Positions 1 to 7,354 of a stretch of 11,464 nt of DNA are shown here, in pieces (the stretch's first letter is position 1; every line of letters begins with the position of its first letter). The stretch lies in the NCBI GenBank assembly GCA_029939635.1, contig JAOZSN010000096.1, positions 1 to 11,464 of the forward strand. Direction: 5' to 3'. The DNA is from Deltaproteobacteria bacterium. Lineage in GTDB: Bacteria > Desulfobacterota > Desulfobulbia > Desulfobulbales > SURF-16. The notes beneath the pieces were generated by a model that was not told the DNA's origin, searched no databases, and saw only the letters and a list, made by a program, of their open reading frames with translations. Made by a program: the position numbers and the translations under genes.

Positions 1-165
1 ACCCACCAGAGACAGTGGTTATTCTACAGATCATCGATTAAATACCCCTTTTCAGCAAAGAAAAACAGTAGTACTACCCACCTATCCCCTCCTTTGCTTC
101 CCTGTTGTAAAACGAAATTTTCATTGATAAATCCCCCCAACTGTGCTAACCATTCCGGACATTAT

Positions 166-181
166 ATGAATGACCATTCAT
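166..181. promoter_or_regulatory. TetR-operator-like inverted repeat
   Basis: A perfect 7-bp inverted repeat with a 2-nt centre (ATGAATG-AC-CATTCAT) lies 83 bp upstream of the RsbRD_N gene. Its shape resembles operators of TetR-family repressors, which often read TGA...TCA-type palindromes. It overlaps an AT-rich TTATAT (162-167) that could serve as a -10 element, but no good -35 is found at the proper distance. The rest of 1-264 holds no gene that I can see. A 7-2-7 dyad can arise by chance in a window of this size, so the regulatory call is tentative. Confidence 0.3.
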
Positions 182-264
182 CTTTCTCTGGACTCATCTG
201 AGACCACCACGACGGACTGAACGGCCAGAAGGCATTATCACTGAGAGATCAGGAAATTACGGGC

Positions 265-801
265 ATGAAGCTTCAAGAGCTGCTAACACAAAAACGGGAC
301 AAACTCCTTGCAGATTGGGAGGATATTCTCTTAGGAGAATATCAAAAGGATACCTTCCGTATTTTCAAAAAGCAGAAAAATCAATTTGCCAATCCCATCG
401 GCCACAAGACCCGCGTTGGTCTGGCTGAACTCTTCGATGTTATCTGTGATGAAAGCGATGATGAGGTAGTGACACCAGATCTGCGTCAACTCCTTAAAGT
501 GCGCGCCCTTCAGCCCATCTCACCGTCTCAAGCTGTTGGTTTTATCTTTAAAATAAAAGATATGATAGCAGCAGAATGCAAGAAAGAAGGGATGGATACG
601 TTATATATTGAGTTTTTGGCATTTTGTGCCAGAGTGGATGCGGCTGCCTTAGCCGTCTTTGATATCTTTGCTCAGAGTAGGGAACAACTTCTTCAGGCTC
701 GCTTAAACGAGGTTGAATCCGGCAGAAACATTATCGTTGAAAGTTCGGTATGTCCCTCACGCCTGCTCAAAGACAACATAAAACGCGGCAACAAACCATA
801 A
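265..801 (+). CDS. RsbRD_N-domain protein upstream of dsrMKJOP
   Basis: A 178-residue soluble, mostly helical protein with no signal peptide or membrane segment. It matches the RsbRD N-terminal domain: an N-terminal helix with a DW at 17-18, the FANPIGH motif at 41-47, a middle helix around SPSQAVGFIFKIKD (86-99), and a C-terminal helix with RVDAAALAVFD (123-133). In RsbR/RsbRD stressosome proteins this domain is fused to a STAS domain; here it stands alone and a short basic tail follows (about 152-178). The start is supported by AGGAAA at 251-256, 8 nt before the ATG. Stand-alone proteins of this type are, to my recollection, often found beside dsrM in sulfate reducers, which suggests a sensory or assembly role linked to the Dsr complex. 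The function is not established. It is separated from dsrM by a terminator-like hairpin, so it may be expressed at a different level from the operon. Confidence 0.8.
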   Translation: MKLQELLTQKRDKLLADWEDILLGEYQKDTFRIFKKQKNQFANPIGHKTRVGLAELFDVICDESDDEVVTPDLRQLLKVRALQPISPSQAVGFIFKIKDMIAAECKKEGMDTLYIEFLAFCARVDAAALAVFDIFAQSREQLLQARLNEVESGRNIIVESSVCPSRLLKDNIKRGNKP

Positions 802-803
802 GT

Positions 804-852
804 AGAGTCACTCCCCAAGATCACACATCTTGAAGAAGGCTCTCTTTTTTTT
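804..852 (+). terminator. intrinsic terminator or attenuator before dsrM
   Basis: Just after the stop codon of the RsbRD_N gene, AGAGTC (804-809) can pair with GGCTCT (838-843, one G-T pair). This encloses a perfect 6-bp hairpin CAAGAT/ATCTTG (816-821 and 827-832) with a CACAC loop. A run of eight T residues follows at 845-852. The stem is weak for a full terminator, so partial read-through into dsrM is plausible. Whether dsrM has its own promoter in 853-947 is unclear: TTGTCA at 851-856 resembles a -35 box but has no matching -10. Confidence 0.5.
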
Positions 853-947
853 GTCACTGCGAGACGTTTAAGGCTCACCGTGCTATGGGTGTTTTCGAAA
901 AACATCCGCAAGAACAACCTACACCAAATGAAGAGAGGTAACGGTTA

Positions 948-1982
948 ATGAAAGTCCTGAATCCCTTCATCGCAGTCTTAGTGCTGATCGCAGCCGGAGG
1001 GTTGCTGGGAATGTCACAGGGCACCCAGTTCCTGGTTGGGATCGTGCTGCCGTGTGTGGCTTTCTTGGTCTTCATCGTGGGATTTATTCGTAAGGTCTTA
1101 GACTGGTCGAGTTCCCCGGTGCCCTTCAAGATTCCTACAACCTGCGGCCAGGGCCGGTCACTGTCTTTCATCAAGGAAGACCGTTTTGACTGCCCTACAA
1201 CTAAGGCTGACGTGATTGTCAGAATGTTCCTGGAAGTTTTCCTGTTCCGGTCGTTGTTTCGCAACACCAGAGCAGAGGTACATGACGGCCCCAAAATTGT
1301 TTATGGTTCTAGCATCTGGCTGTGGCTCATGGGTATTAGTTTTCACTATGCCTTTTTGACCATTGTCCTACGCCATATGCGTCTCTTTACCGAGCCGATT
1401 CCATTCTTTGTGCCGGTTATTGAATATCTTGACGGCTTTTTGCAGATCGGTGCTCCGGTACTCTTTGCCTCAGGCCTGATCCTTGTGGGTGCTGCAGCTG
1501 GTCTCATGGCTCGCCGCCTGATCATGCCGCAGATCCGTTACATCTCGCTACCTGCTGATTATTTCCCTCTGTTGCTCATCATGGCTATCGGTATCACCGG
1601 TATGCTCATGCGCCACTTTTATCGGGTTGACATCACCCAGGTCAAGCAGCTCACCATGGGTTTTGTTTCCTTTAGCTGGAATAACCCTGGCGGTATCCAC
1701 CCCATCTTTTTTATGCACGTAATGCTTGTTTCGGCCCTGATGACCTACTTCCCATTCTCCAAGTTAATGCATATGGGTGGTATCTTTTTCAGTCCTACCA
1801 GGAATATGGCCAACGATACCCGGGCCAAGCGTCACATCAACCCATGGAACGATCCGAACATCAAGCCCCATTCCTATGCAGCATATGAGGATGAGTTCCG
1901 TGAGTTCATGGTCGGTGCTGGAATTCCTGTAGACAAGGAACTCCCTCCTGAGCCAGCAGCTACAGAAGAGGAGGAGAAATAA
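948..1982 (+). CDS. dsrM: DsrM, NarI-like membrane cytochrome b of DsrMKJOP
   Basis: A 344-residue integral membrane protein related to NarI, the diheme cytochrome b of nitrate reductase. Hydrophobic segments lie near residues 5-25, 28-48, 120-142, 165-188, 205-222 and 255-272. Candidate heme ligands are H133 and H143 (spaced as the first NarI pair) and H257 and H275 (18 apart, as in NarI H187/H205). The C-terminal tail is charged and Glu-rich, probably cytoplasmic. In the family it oxidises or reduces menaquinone and exchanges electrons with DsrK. GAGAGG at 933-938 is the ribosome site. It is the first gene of a compact operon and its stop codon overlaps the dsrK start by one base. The gene is identified from sequence character and from the unmistakable partners downstream. 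Confidence 0.95.
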   Translation: MKVLNPFIAVLVLIAAGGLLGMSQGTQFLVGIVLPCVAFLVFIVGFIRKVLDWSSSPVPFKIPTTCGQGRSLSFIKEDRFDCPTTKADVIVRMFLEVFLFRSLFRNTRAEVHDGPKIVYGSSIWLWLMGISFHYAFLTIVLRHMRLFTEPIPFFVPVIEYLDGFLQIGAPVLFASGLILVGAAAGLMARRLIMPQIRYISLPADYFPLLLIMAIGITGMLMRHFYRVDITQVKQLTMGFVSFSWNNPGGIHPIFFMHVMLVSALMTYFPFSKLMHMGGIFFSPTRNMANDTRAKRHINPWNDPNIKPHSYAAYEDEFREFMVGAGIPVDKELPPEPAATEEEEK

Positions 1983-3643
1983 TGGCTATCCCAAAAGTAG
2001 AAGAACTCCGGTTTAATACCGCTCACGAGGCGAATATGTTCACCGGCGCCATCCCCCGCAAAGACTGGATGGACACCCCTGCTGTATTTAAAGAAGGCAA
2101 CTACGCCTACCCCACCAAGGTTGAAATTCAGGAGTACCATAAATTCCCCAATGCGCGGGAATGGAATCCTGAAGATGATGACTGGTTGCTGCCTGATGGC
2201 TGGGAAAAAATTATCATGGACGGCCTTAAAGAGCGTCTTGGTAAATTCCGCTCCCTCAAGGTGTACATGGATATCTGTGTCCGCTGCGGTGCCTGTGCTG
2301 ACAAATGTCATTTCTTCCTCGGTACTGGTGACCCAAAAAATATGCCTGTACTCCGGGCTGAGCTACTTCGCTCCGTCTACCGGAATGAATACTCAGTAGG
2401 ACGCAAGATACTCGGTAAAATGTTGGGCGCTCGCCCCATGACCGTAGGGGTACTGAAAGAATGGTTCATGTACGCCTACCAGTGTACTGAGTGTCGCCGT
2501 TGTTCAGTGTTCTGCCCTTATGGTATCGATACTGCTGAAATCACCATGATGCTGCGTGAGTTGCTGCATCTCGTTGGTATTGGCATCAACTGGATCCTGG
2601 AGCCGGCGGCGAACTCAAACCGCACCGGTAACCATATGGGTCTGCAGCCCCATACCTTTAAAGATAATATTGAATACCTCGTTGATGATATCAAAGAAAT
2701 TACTGGTATTGATGTTAATCCGACCTTTAACAGGAAGGGTGCTGAGGTTCTCTTTATTACACCATCGGCCGATGTCTTTGCCGAACCTGGCATTTACACC
2801 GCTATGGGCTATCTGCTGCTGTTCGAGCATATTGGCCTGGACTACACATTTTCTACCTATGCCTCTGAGGGCGGCAACTTCGGTCTCTTCACCTCCAACG
2901 AGATGATGAAAAAGTTAAACGCCAAGCAATACGCCGAGGCCAAGCGCCTTGGGGTTAAATGGATCTTAGGCGGTGAGTGTGGTCATATGTGGCGTGTTAT
3001 CCATCAGTATATGGATACCATGAATGGCCCTGCTGATTTTCTACAGGTACCCAAGTCGCCCATCACTGGCACGGTATTTGAGAATGCAGCCTCCACCAAA
3101 ATGGTGCATATCTCTGAGTTTACTGCTGATCTTATCAAGCATGGCAAGCTCAAGCTTGATCCCCAGCGTAATGCCCACCGCGTTCCCACCTTTCATGATT
3201 CATGTAACCCGGCTCGGGCCATGGGGCTGATTGATGAGCCGCGTTATATCCTCGATGCTATCGTGCCTAAATGGTATGAAATGCCCGAGAACACTATTCG
3301 TGAGAAAACCTACTGCTGCGGTTCCGGTACCGGCTTGAATACCGGTGAGATCATGGAGCTTCGTATGCGTTCCGGTCTGCCCCGAGCTAATGCCGTGGAG
3401 CATGTCTATCGCAAGCATGGTGTCAATGCCCTGGCTAACGTCTGTGCCATTGACCGTGCGACACTCCAGCCCCTGATGGAATACTGGATGCCCCCCACAG
3501 GTGATAATCCAATGGCAACCACGGATGTTGATGTCATTGGTATCTCTGAGATGGTTGGTAATGCCCTGGTTATGGATGGTGAAATCGAAAACCGTGATCA
3601 AGGCCTGCGCTTTGAGGAACTTGTTCCACGGGAGGAGGGTTAA
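1982..3643 (+). CDS. dsrK: DsrK, HdrD-like iron-sulfur subunit of DsrMKJOP
   Basis: A 553-residue cytoplasmic iron-sulfur protein related to the HdrD subunit of heterodisulfide reductase. Two [4Fe-4S] ferredoxin motifs are seen at C99/C102/C105/C109 and C168/C171/C174/C178. The C-terminal half carries a CCG-type motif with C408, C445-C446 and C488, plus C333 in GGECGHMW, matching the noncubane [4Fe-4S] cluster site that cleaves disulfides in Hdr-type enzymes. In the accepted model DsrK reduces the DsrC trisulfide formed by DsrAB, releasing sulfide. The start overlaps the dsrM stop by one base (translational coupling) and has a GGAGGAG ribosome site at the end of dsrM. No signal peptide is present, in keeping with a cytoplasmic site. 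Length and motif order are normal for the family. Confidence 0.97.
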   Translation: MAIPKVEELRFNTAHEANMFTGAIPRKDWMDTPAVFKEGNYAYPTKVEIQEYHKFPNAREWNPEDDDWLLPDGWEKIIMDGLKERLGKFRSLKVYMDICVRCGACADKCHFFLGTGDPKNMPVLRAELLRSVYRNEYSVGRKILGKMLGARPMTVGVLKEWFMYAYQCTECRRCSVFCPYGIDTAEITMMLRELLHLVGIGINWILEPAANSNRTGNHMGLQPHTFKDNIEYLVDDIKEITGIDVNPTFNRKGAEVLFITPSADVFAEPGIYTAMGYLLLFEHIGLDYTFSTYASEGGNFGLFTSNEMMKKLNAKQYAEAKRLGVKWILGGECGHMWRVIHQYMDTMNGPADFLQVPKSPITGTVFENAASTKMVHISEFTADLIKHGKLKLDPQRNAHRVPTFHDSCNPARAMGLIDEPRYILDAIVPKWYEMPENTIREKTYCCGSGTGLNTGEIMELRMRSGLPRANAVEHVYRKHGVNALANVCAIDRATLQPLMEYWMPPTGDNPMATTDVDVIGISEMVGNALVMDGEIENRDQGLRFEELVPREEG

Positions 3644-3646
3644 TCA

Positions 3647-4045
3647 ATGTACGATAAAGGAACTGTCCTTACTGGACTGGCAATTTTCCTTGTGCTGGCC
3701 CTTTCTGCGGTCGGCTACAATATGATTGCCGGGGACAATAATAAACCAGAACCGGAGAAGCCCAAGGGCTACACCAGTTGTGTCCTGGAGAAGAGTGAGA
3801 TGGCCAAGAGCCATATGCAACTCCTTAACCAGTGGCGTGACGAGGTTATCCGTGATGGAAAACGTGAAATGGTACCTGCCGGCGATCTCATGGTTGAGAA
3901 AAGTCTACAAAATGGCTGTTTGCATTGCCATACCAGCAAGGTCAAATTTTGTGACCGTTGCCATGAGTATGCCTCAGTGTACCCGTACTGCTGGGATTGC
4001 CATATTGCACCGGTTGAGCCTGCTGCAGGCAAGGAGGCCCACTAA
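3647..4045 (+). CDS. dsrJ: DsrJ, periplasmic triheme cytochrome c
   Basis: A 132-residue protein with an uncleaved-looking N-terminal membrane anchor (about 6-28) and a periplasmic domain with three CXXCH heme c sites at 91-95, 102-106 and 115-119. C45, in TSCVLEK, sits where the family has the conserved cysteine reported as an unusual axial ligand of one heme in DsrJ of Allochromatium vinosum. The protein carries electrons in the periplasmic part of the DsrMKJOP complex; its physiological partner is not settled. It lies 3 nt after dsrK with a strong GGAGGAGGG ribosome site at the end of dsrK, and overlaps dsrO by one base. Confidence 0.96.
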   Translation: MYDKGTVLTGLAIFLVLALSAVGYNMIAGDNNKPEPEKPKGYTSCVLEKSEMAKSHMQLLNQWRDEVIRDGKREMVPAGDLMVEKSLQNGCLHCHTSKVKFCDRCHEYASVYPYCWDCHIAPVEPAAGKEAH

Positions 4046-4887
4046 TGGATAATAATAGAAGAAAATTCCTAAAACTGGCAGGACTGACAGCTGTGGCTGG
4101 AGTAGCAGCCCCGGTTGCTCTTAATAGCCTGGCCCAGGCCTCTGGCGGTCATGGAGGCGGCCATGCTGCCCCGGCAGCGGAAGCCCACGGTGGTCATGGT
4201 GAAGCAGCCCCCACTGGTGTCCGTTGGGGTATGGTTATTGATACTACCAAGTTCAATGCCACCCCTGGACTGGCAGAAAAATGTATGGATGCCTGTCATG
4301 GCTATCATAATGTCCCTCACTTTCCAGTAAAAAAGGATGAGATCAAATGGCTCTGGACAGAGAAATTTGAAAACGCCTTCCCTGAGCATACTCAGAACAA
4401 GAGAAATGATCTCACTGCCAATGGTAATTTCCTGGTAAGCTGTAACCACTGTGACAATCCACCCTGTGTTAAGGCATGCCCCACCCGGGCCACCTTTAAA
4501 AACAGTGAGGGTATAATTGTCATGGATTTCCATCGCTGTATCGGTTGCCGCTTCTGTATGGCGGCCTGTCCTTACGGGGCCAGAAGCTTTAACTGGCGTA
4601 GCCCACGAGGCTCCCACGACGGCGTACCGTTCATCAAGGAGATCAATCCCCGCTTCCCCACCCGGATGCGTGGTGTTGTTGAGAAATGTAACTTCTGTGC
4701 CGGCCATCTCAAACGGGGCGAGTTACCGCTCTGTGTGCAGACAGCCAATAAAGGTGCGGAAGGTGCCATGGTATTTGGCGACCTCAACGATCCCAACTCC
4801 GCGGTTTCCAAGGTGCTGCGCAAGCGCTTTACCATCCAGCGTAAGCCTTCTGCGGGAACAAAACCATCACTCTTCTACATTGTCTAA
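4045..4887 (+). CDS. dsrO: DsrO, Tat-exported periplasmic ferredoxin-like subunit
   Basis: A 280-residue NrfC/DmsB-type iron-sulfur protein. It begins with a twin-arginine signal (NRRKFLK at 4-10) followed by a hydrophobic stretch ending near 31, so it is exported folded to the periplasm. A His/Gly-rich linker (about 34-56, GHGGGH type) follows. Cysteines are C80, C84; C133/C136/C141/C145; C165/C168/C171/C175; and C215/C218/C230. Relative to four-cluster relatives, the first two cysteines of the N-terminal motif and the last cysteine of the C-terminal motif (CVQTAN at 230-235 instead of CxxxCP) are missing. These residues would ligate the same cluster, so three clusters are predicted, which fits what I recall for DsrO. 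AAGGAGG at 4031-4037 is the ribosome site. It passes electrons between DsrJ and DsrP. Confidence 0.96.
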   Translation: MDNNRRKFLKLAGLTAVAGVAAPVALNSLAQASGGHGGGHAAPAAEAHGGHGEAAPTGVRWGMVIDTTKFNATPGLAEKCMDACHGYHNVPHFPVKKDEIKWLWTEKFENAFPEHTQNKRNDLTANGNFLVSCNHCDNPPCVKACPTRATFKNSEGIIVMDFHRCIGCRFCMAACPYGARSFNWRSPRGSHDGVPFIKEINPRFPTRMRGVVEKCNFCAGHLKRGELPLCVQTANKGAEGAMVFGDLNDPNSAVSKVLRKRFTIQRKPSAGTKPSLFYIV

Positions 4888-4899
4888 GGGGACTCTAAA

Positions 4900-6084
4900 A
4901 TGGTTGATAAAATATTAAAAGGAAACGGCCTTTATTGGGCTTGGGTTGTTATGCTGCTCGGAGTAATGAGCGCAGGCGCCTTAGCTTATGTGGCCCAGTT
5001 CAATTACGGTCTTGGAGCAACCGGTATGAGCAGGGATGTATCCTGGGGGTTATATATCTCCCAGTTTACCTTTCTGGTCGGTGTTGCTGCGGGTGGACTG
5101 ATGCTGGTTCTGCCCTATTACATTCATCATTACAAGGCATTTAGCCGGATCACCATACTTGGTGAGTTCATGGCCATTGCCGCCATCGTTATGTGTCTGC
5201 TCTTCATTATGGCAGATCTTGGTCAGCCCATGCGGGCCTTGAACGTGGTCTTTCATGCCCAACCTGGATCCATGCTGTTCTATGACATGATCGTTCTTAA
5301 CGGCTATCTCTTTTTGAATCTGTTGTGCGGTTTTGTTATTCTGCATGCAGAATATAAAGGCATTAAGTACCCAACCTGGTTGAAACCGTTCATCTATCTC
5401 TCTATACCTTGGGCGATTTCAATCCATACGGTTACCGCCTTTTTGTACTGTGGTCTGCCGGGTCGTCATTTTTGGCTTACAGCCATCCTGGCCCCACGCT
5501 TTCTAGCCTCGGCCTTTGCTGCTGGCCCATCCCTGTTGCTGGTCATTGCTCTTATCATGAAGCAGACTGCCAACTTCGATGTCGGCCAGACGGCCAAAGA
5601 CAAGCTGGTGACCATCATCGGCTATGCCACCATAGTCAACTTTTTCTTTGTTATCTGTGAGGTCTTTGTTGGCTATTACTCCCAGATCCCTGGCCATCTG
5701 CACACCATTCAGTACCTCTATGTAGGACTCACTCACCATGGTGAGACCTACAATAATCTGGTACCGTTTATGCAGGCCTCTAATATCCTTGGCCTCACTG
5801 GACTTGGTGTCCTCTTTTACTCCAGGAAGCTTCAATCAGATGGCTACCTGGCCTTGGCCTGTTCTATGATCTTTATCGCCCTCTGGATTGATAAGGGTCT
5901 CGGCCTTGTTCTCGGTGGTTTTGTACCCACACCGCTGGAACACATCGTTGAATACTATCCCACCTTGATCGAGGTACTGATTGTAGCCGGCGTATGGGGC
6001 ACTGGTGCCTTTGTTCTTACCTTGCTGTACAAGATGGTAGTTGCCGTCAAACGCCATTCAGAAAGCAATTTGGAGATCACCTGA
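4900..6084 (+). CDS. dsrP: DsrP, NrfD/PsrC-like quinone-interacting membrane subunit
   Basis: A 394-residue polytopic membrane protein of the NrfD/PsrC family with about ten hydrophobic segments (near 12-34, 53-75, 85-106, 130-150, 163-184, 190-220, 236-260, 290-308, 315-338 and 357-382). The family binds menaquinone without hemes and pairs with a ferredoxin-like subunit, here DsrO. Small-residue-rich helices and the ADLGQPMRALNV stretch (105-116) are typical. It starts 12 nt after dsrO with AAGGGGA a few bases upstream of the ATG, and is the last gene of the operon, followed by an intrinsic terminator 30 nt beyond its stop. Confidence 0.96.
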   Translation: MVDKILKGNGLYWAWVVMLLGVMSAGALAYVAQFNYGLGATGMSRDVSWGLYISQFTFLVGVAAGGLMLVLPYYIHHYKAFSRITILGEFMAIAAIVMCLLFIMADLGQPMRALNVVFHAQPGSMLFYDMIVLNGYLFLNLLCGFVILHAEYKGIKYPTWLKPFIYLSIPWAISIHTVTAFLYCGLPGRHFWLTAILAPRFLASAFAAGPSLLLVIALIMKQTANFDVGQTAKDKLVTIIGYATIVNFFFVICEVFVGYYSQIPGHLHTIQYLYVGLTHHGETYNNLVPFMQASNILGLTGLGVLFYSRKLQSDGYLALACSMIFIALWIDKGLGLVLGGFVPTPLEHIVEYYPTLIEVLIVAGVWGTGAFVLTLLYKMVVAVKRHSESNLEIT

Positions 6085-6088
6085 TCTC
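6073..6088. promoter_or_regulatory. 7-2-7 dyad across the dsrP stop codon
   Basis: A perfect inverted repeat GAGATCA-CC-TGATCTC spans the end of dsrP (stop at 6082-6084). It could be an operator for the downstream omptin gene, whose promoter would have to lie in this area, or simply coincidental coding sequence. No regulator can be named. Confidence 0.15.
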
Positions 6089-6113
6089 ACTCTGAGTAGT
6101 TGCTAGCTATACC

Positions 6114-6148
6114 GGGGCAGACCTATTTTGGGTTCTGCCCCTTTTTTT
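6114..6148 (+). terminator. intrinsic terminator of the dsrMKJOP operon
   Basis: GGGGCAGA (6114-6121) pairs perfectly with TCTGCCCC (6134-6141); two further C-G pairs are possible inside with a bulge. A run of seven T residues follows at 6142-6148. This is a classic rho-independent terminator placed 30 nt after dsrP. Confidence 0.93.
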
Positions 6149-6169
6149 GACCCGAGAAAGAGAATCAAT

Positions 6170-7162
6170 ATGACAGGAAATAACACACCAAAATCCATTT
6201 ATCCGATAATTATACTGAGCATTCTTATTTTTCTGTTTGGATTCTCTACGCCACTCCTAGCAAAGTCCGAAACAGATATTGAAGAAGTTGAAATGAAGCT
6301 CAACGACAACGCCACCATCTATCTCGGCACGGCATATCTCTTTGGCCAGGCCAATGAAATTGTTTATAACAGAAGTCCGCAATGGAAAGTAAGTCATCTT
6401 ATCTGGGATATTGACTCCCTTGCTGTTTTGGGAGCAGGCATTAAAATACGCCTCATTCCGTCAGTACGCTGGTTTAAAGCTGGCTTGGAATTCTGGGGAA
6501 ATGCCTGGGATGGTGAGGGAACAATGGATGATTACGACTGGTTGGCATACCCGGATCTTAACTGGTCAGATTGGTCCCATCATGATGACACCAAAGTTAC
6601 CAGGGGCTATCAATTCGATTATTTTCTCGAAGGCACATTTTTAAATACCAGAAATTTTACCCTAGCTGGCCTTGTAGGCTATAAACGCAATACCTTTGAA
6701 TGGACTGCGTATGGTGGATCGTATATTTATTCATCATCAGGCACATTACGTGACCAGACAGGCAACTTCACCGATGGCGAGGCTGGTATTACCTACGAGC
6801 AACAGACTGACATCCCGTACCTTGGGTTGGTTGCAACAGCTCACATGGGGCCAATCTCTATTGAAGCAAAAGGCATGGCCAGTACTATTGCCCGTACTGA
6901 AGCCACTGATCATCACCACCTCAGAAATCTGGTAACGTATGCCGATATAGATAACCAGGACATGTATGGAGTTGAGATTGGGGCAAAATATCATTATAAT
7001 CAATTCGCTGGCCACCTATCTTACCGTTATGAAGAAATAAAGGAGGGATCTGGCGATTCACATTATCACTGGGGAGATGGTACGGTTACAACCTATGTTG
7101 ATGCAGAGGGAGCAAGTATGGATTTCTCCATGATCAAGGCAACCCTTTCTTACCACTGGTAA
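6170..7162 (+). CDS. omptin-family outer-membrane protease
   Basis: A 330-residue omptin (peptidase family A26; OmpT, Pla, PgtE relatives), a ten-stranded outer-membrane beta-barrel protease whose active site faces outward. A signal peptide (hydrophobic about 10-28, likely cleavage after LLA at 31) leaves about 299 residues, close to mature OmpT. Catalytic residues are all present: D121 and D123 in DYDW (OmpT D83/D85), and D247 and H249 in TDHHH (OmpT D210/H212). The GGSYIYSS block (182-189) and the aromatic C-terminal end SYHW also match. The ATG at 6170 is chosen; an in-frame TTG at 6128 lies inside the dsr terminator. Only 21 nt separate that terminator from the start, so transcription must begin upstream or read through; TTGCTA (6100) with TATTTT (6124) is a weak candidate promoter. 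Omptins cleave between basic residues and degrade antimicrobial peptides. The gene looks AT-richer than the dsr genes, which may hint at transfer. Confidence 0.93.
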   Translation: MTGNNTPKSIYPIIILSILIFLFGFSTPLLAKSETDIEEVEMKLNDNATIYLGTAYLFGQANEIVYNRSPQWKVSHLIWDIDSLAVLGAGIKIRLIPSVRWFKAGLEFWGNAWDGEGTMDDYDWLAYPDLNWSDWSHHDDTKVTRGYQFDYFLEGTFLNTRNFTLAGLVGYKRNTFEWTAYGGSYIYSSSGTLRDQTGNFTDGEAGITYEQQTDIPYLGLVATAHMGPISIEAKGMASTIARTEATDHHHLRNLVTYADIDNQDMYGVEIGAKYHYNQFAGHLSYRYEEIKEGSGDSHYHWGDGTVTTYVDAEGASMDFSMIKATLSYHW

Positions 7163-7203
7163 GGATCATATATCTCCTTGCTTAAAACTTGGTATTTCAA
7201 AAC

Positions 7204-7243
7204 AAAATGGCTGGCTCCTCATTTTTGAGGAACCAGCCATTTT
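7204..7243. terminator. long bidirectional terminator hairpin
   Basis: AAAATGGCTGG (7204-7214) and TCCTCA (7216-7221) pair with TGAGGA (7226-7231) and CCAGCCATTTT (7233-7243), with one internal C/A mismatch and a TTTT loop. The A-rich left foot and T-rich right foot let it work in both directions. It lies 41 nt after the omptin stop and 111 nt beyond the end of the convergent small gene. Confidence 0.85.
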
Positions 7244-7278
7244 ATTAGTTGCTTAGATTTACAATTCAGAGAGGTTTC

Positions 7279-7350
7279 ATGACTACCGAGATGTATCATG
7301 TAGCAAAAATCACCTCGGATCAGATCCTAACCGACCACGTGCCAGTATAG
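7279..7350 (+). CDS. possible 23-residue small ORF
   Basis: An ATG at 7279 opens a 23-codon frame starting MTTEMYHVAK and ending in TAG. AGAGAGG just upstream (7269-7275) resembles a ribosome site, but the spacing to the ATG is short (3 nt). It has no hydrophobic segment and resembles no family I know. It lies between the omptin terminator and the 3' end of a convergent gene, and no promoter is evident. It may well be chance. Confidence 0.12.
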   Translation: MTTEMYHVAKITSDQILTDHVPV

Positions 7351-7354
7351 TTTT

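Noticed and set aside
1874..2311. Minus-strand open frame across the dsrM/dsrK junction
   Set aside because: It is antisense to two well-supported genes and has no ribosome site or recognisable domain.
4069..4707. A 212-codon open frame on the minus strand
   Set aside because: It lies antisense within dsrO, whose Tat signal and iron-sulfur motifs are unmistakable; the antisense translation has no recognisable family character.
6128..6169. Earlier TTG start for the omptin gene
   Set aside because: It lies inside the terminator hairpin and the signal peptide is well formed from the ATG at 6170.
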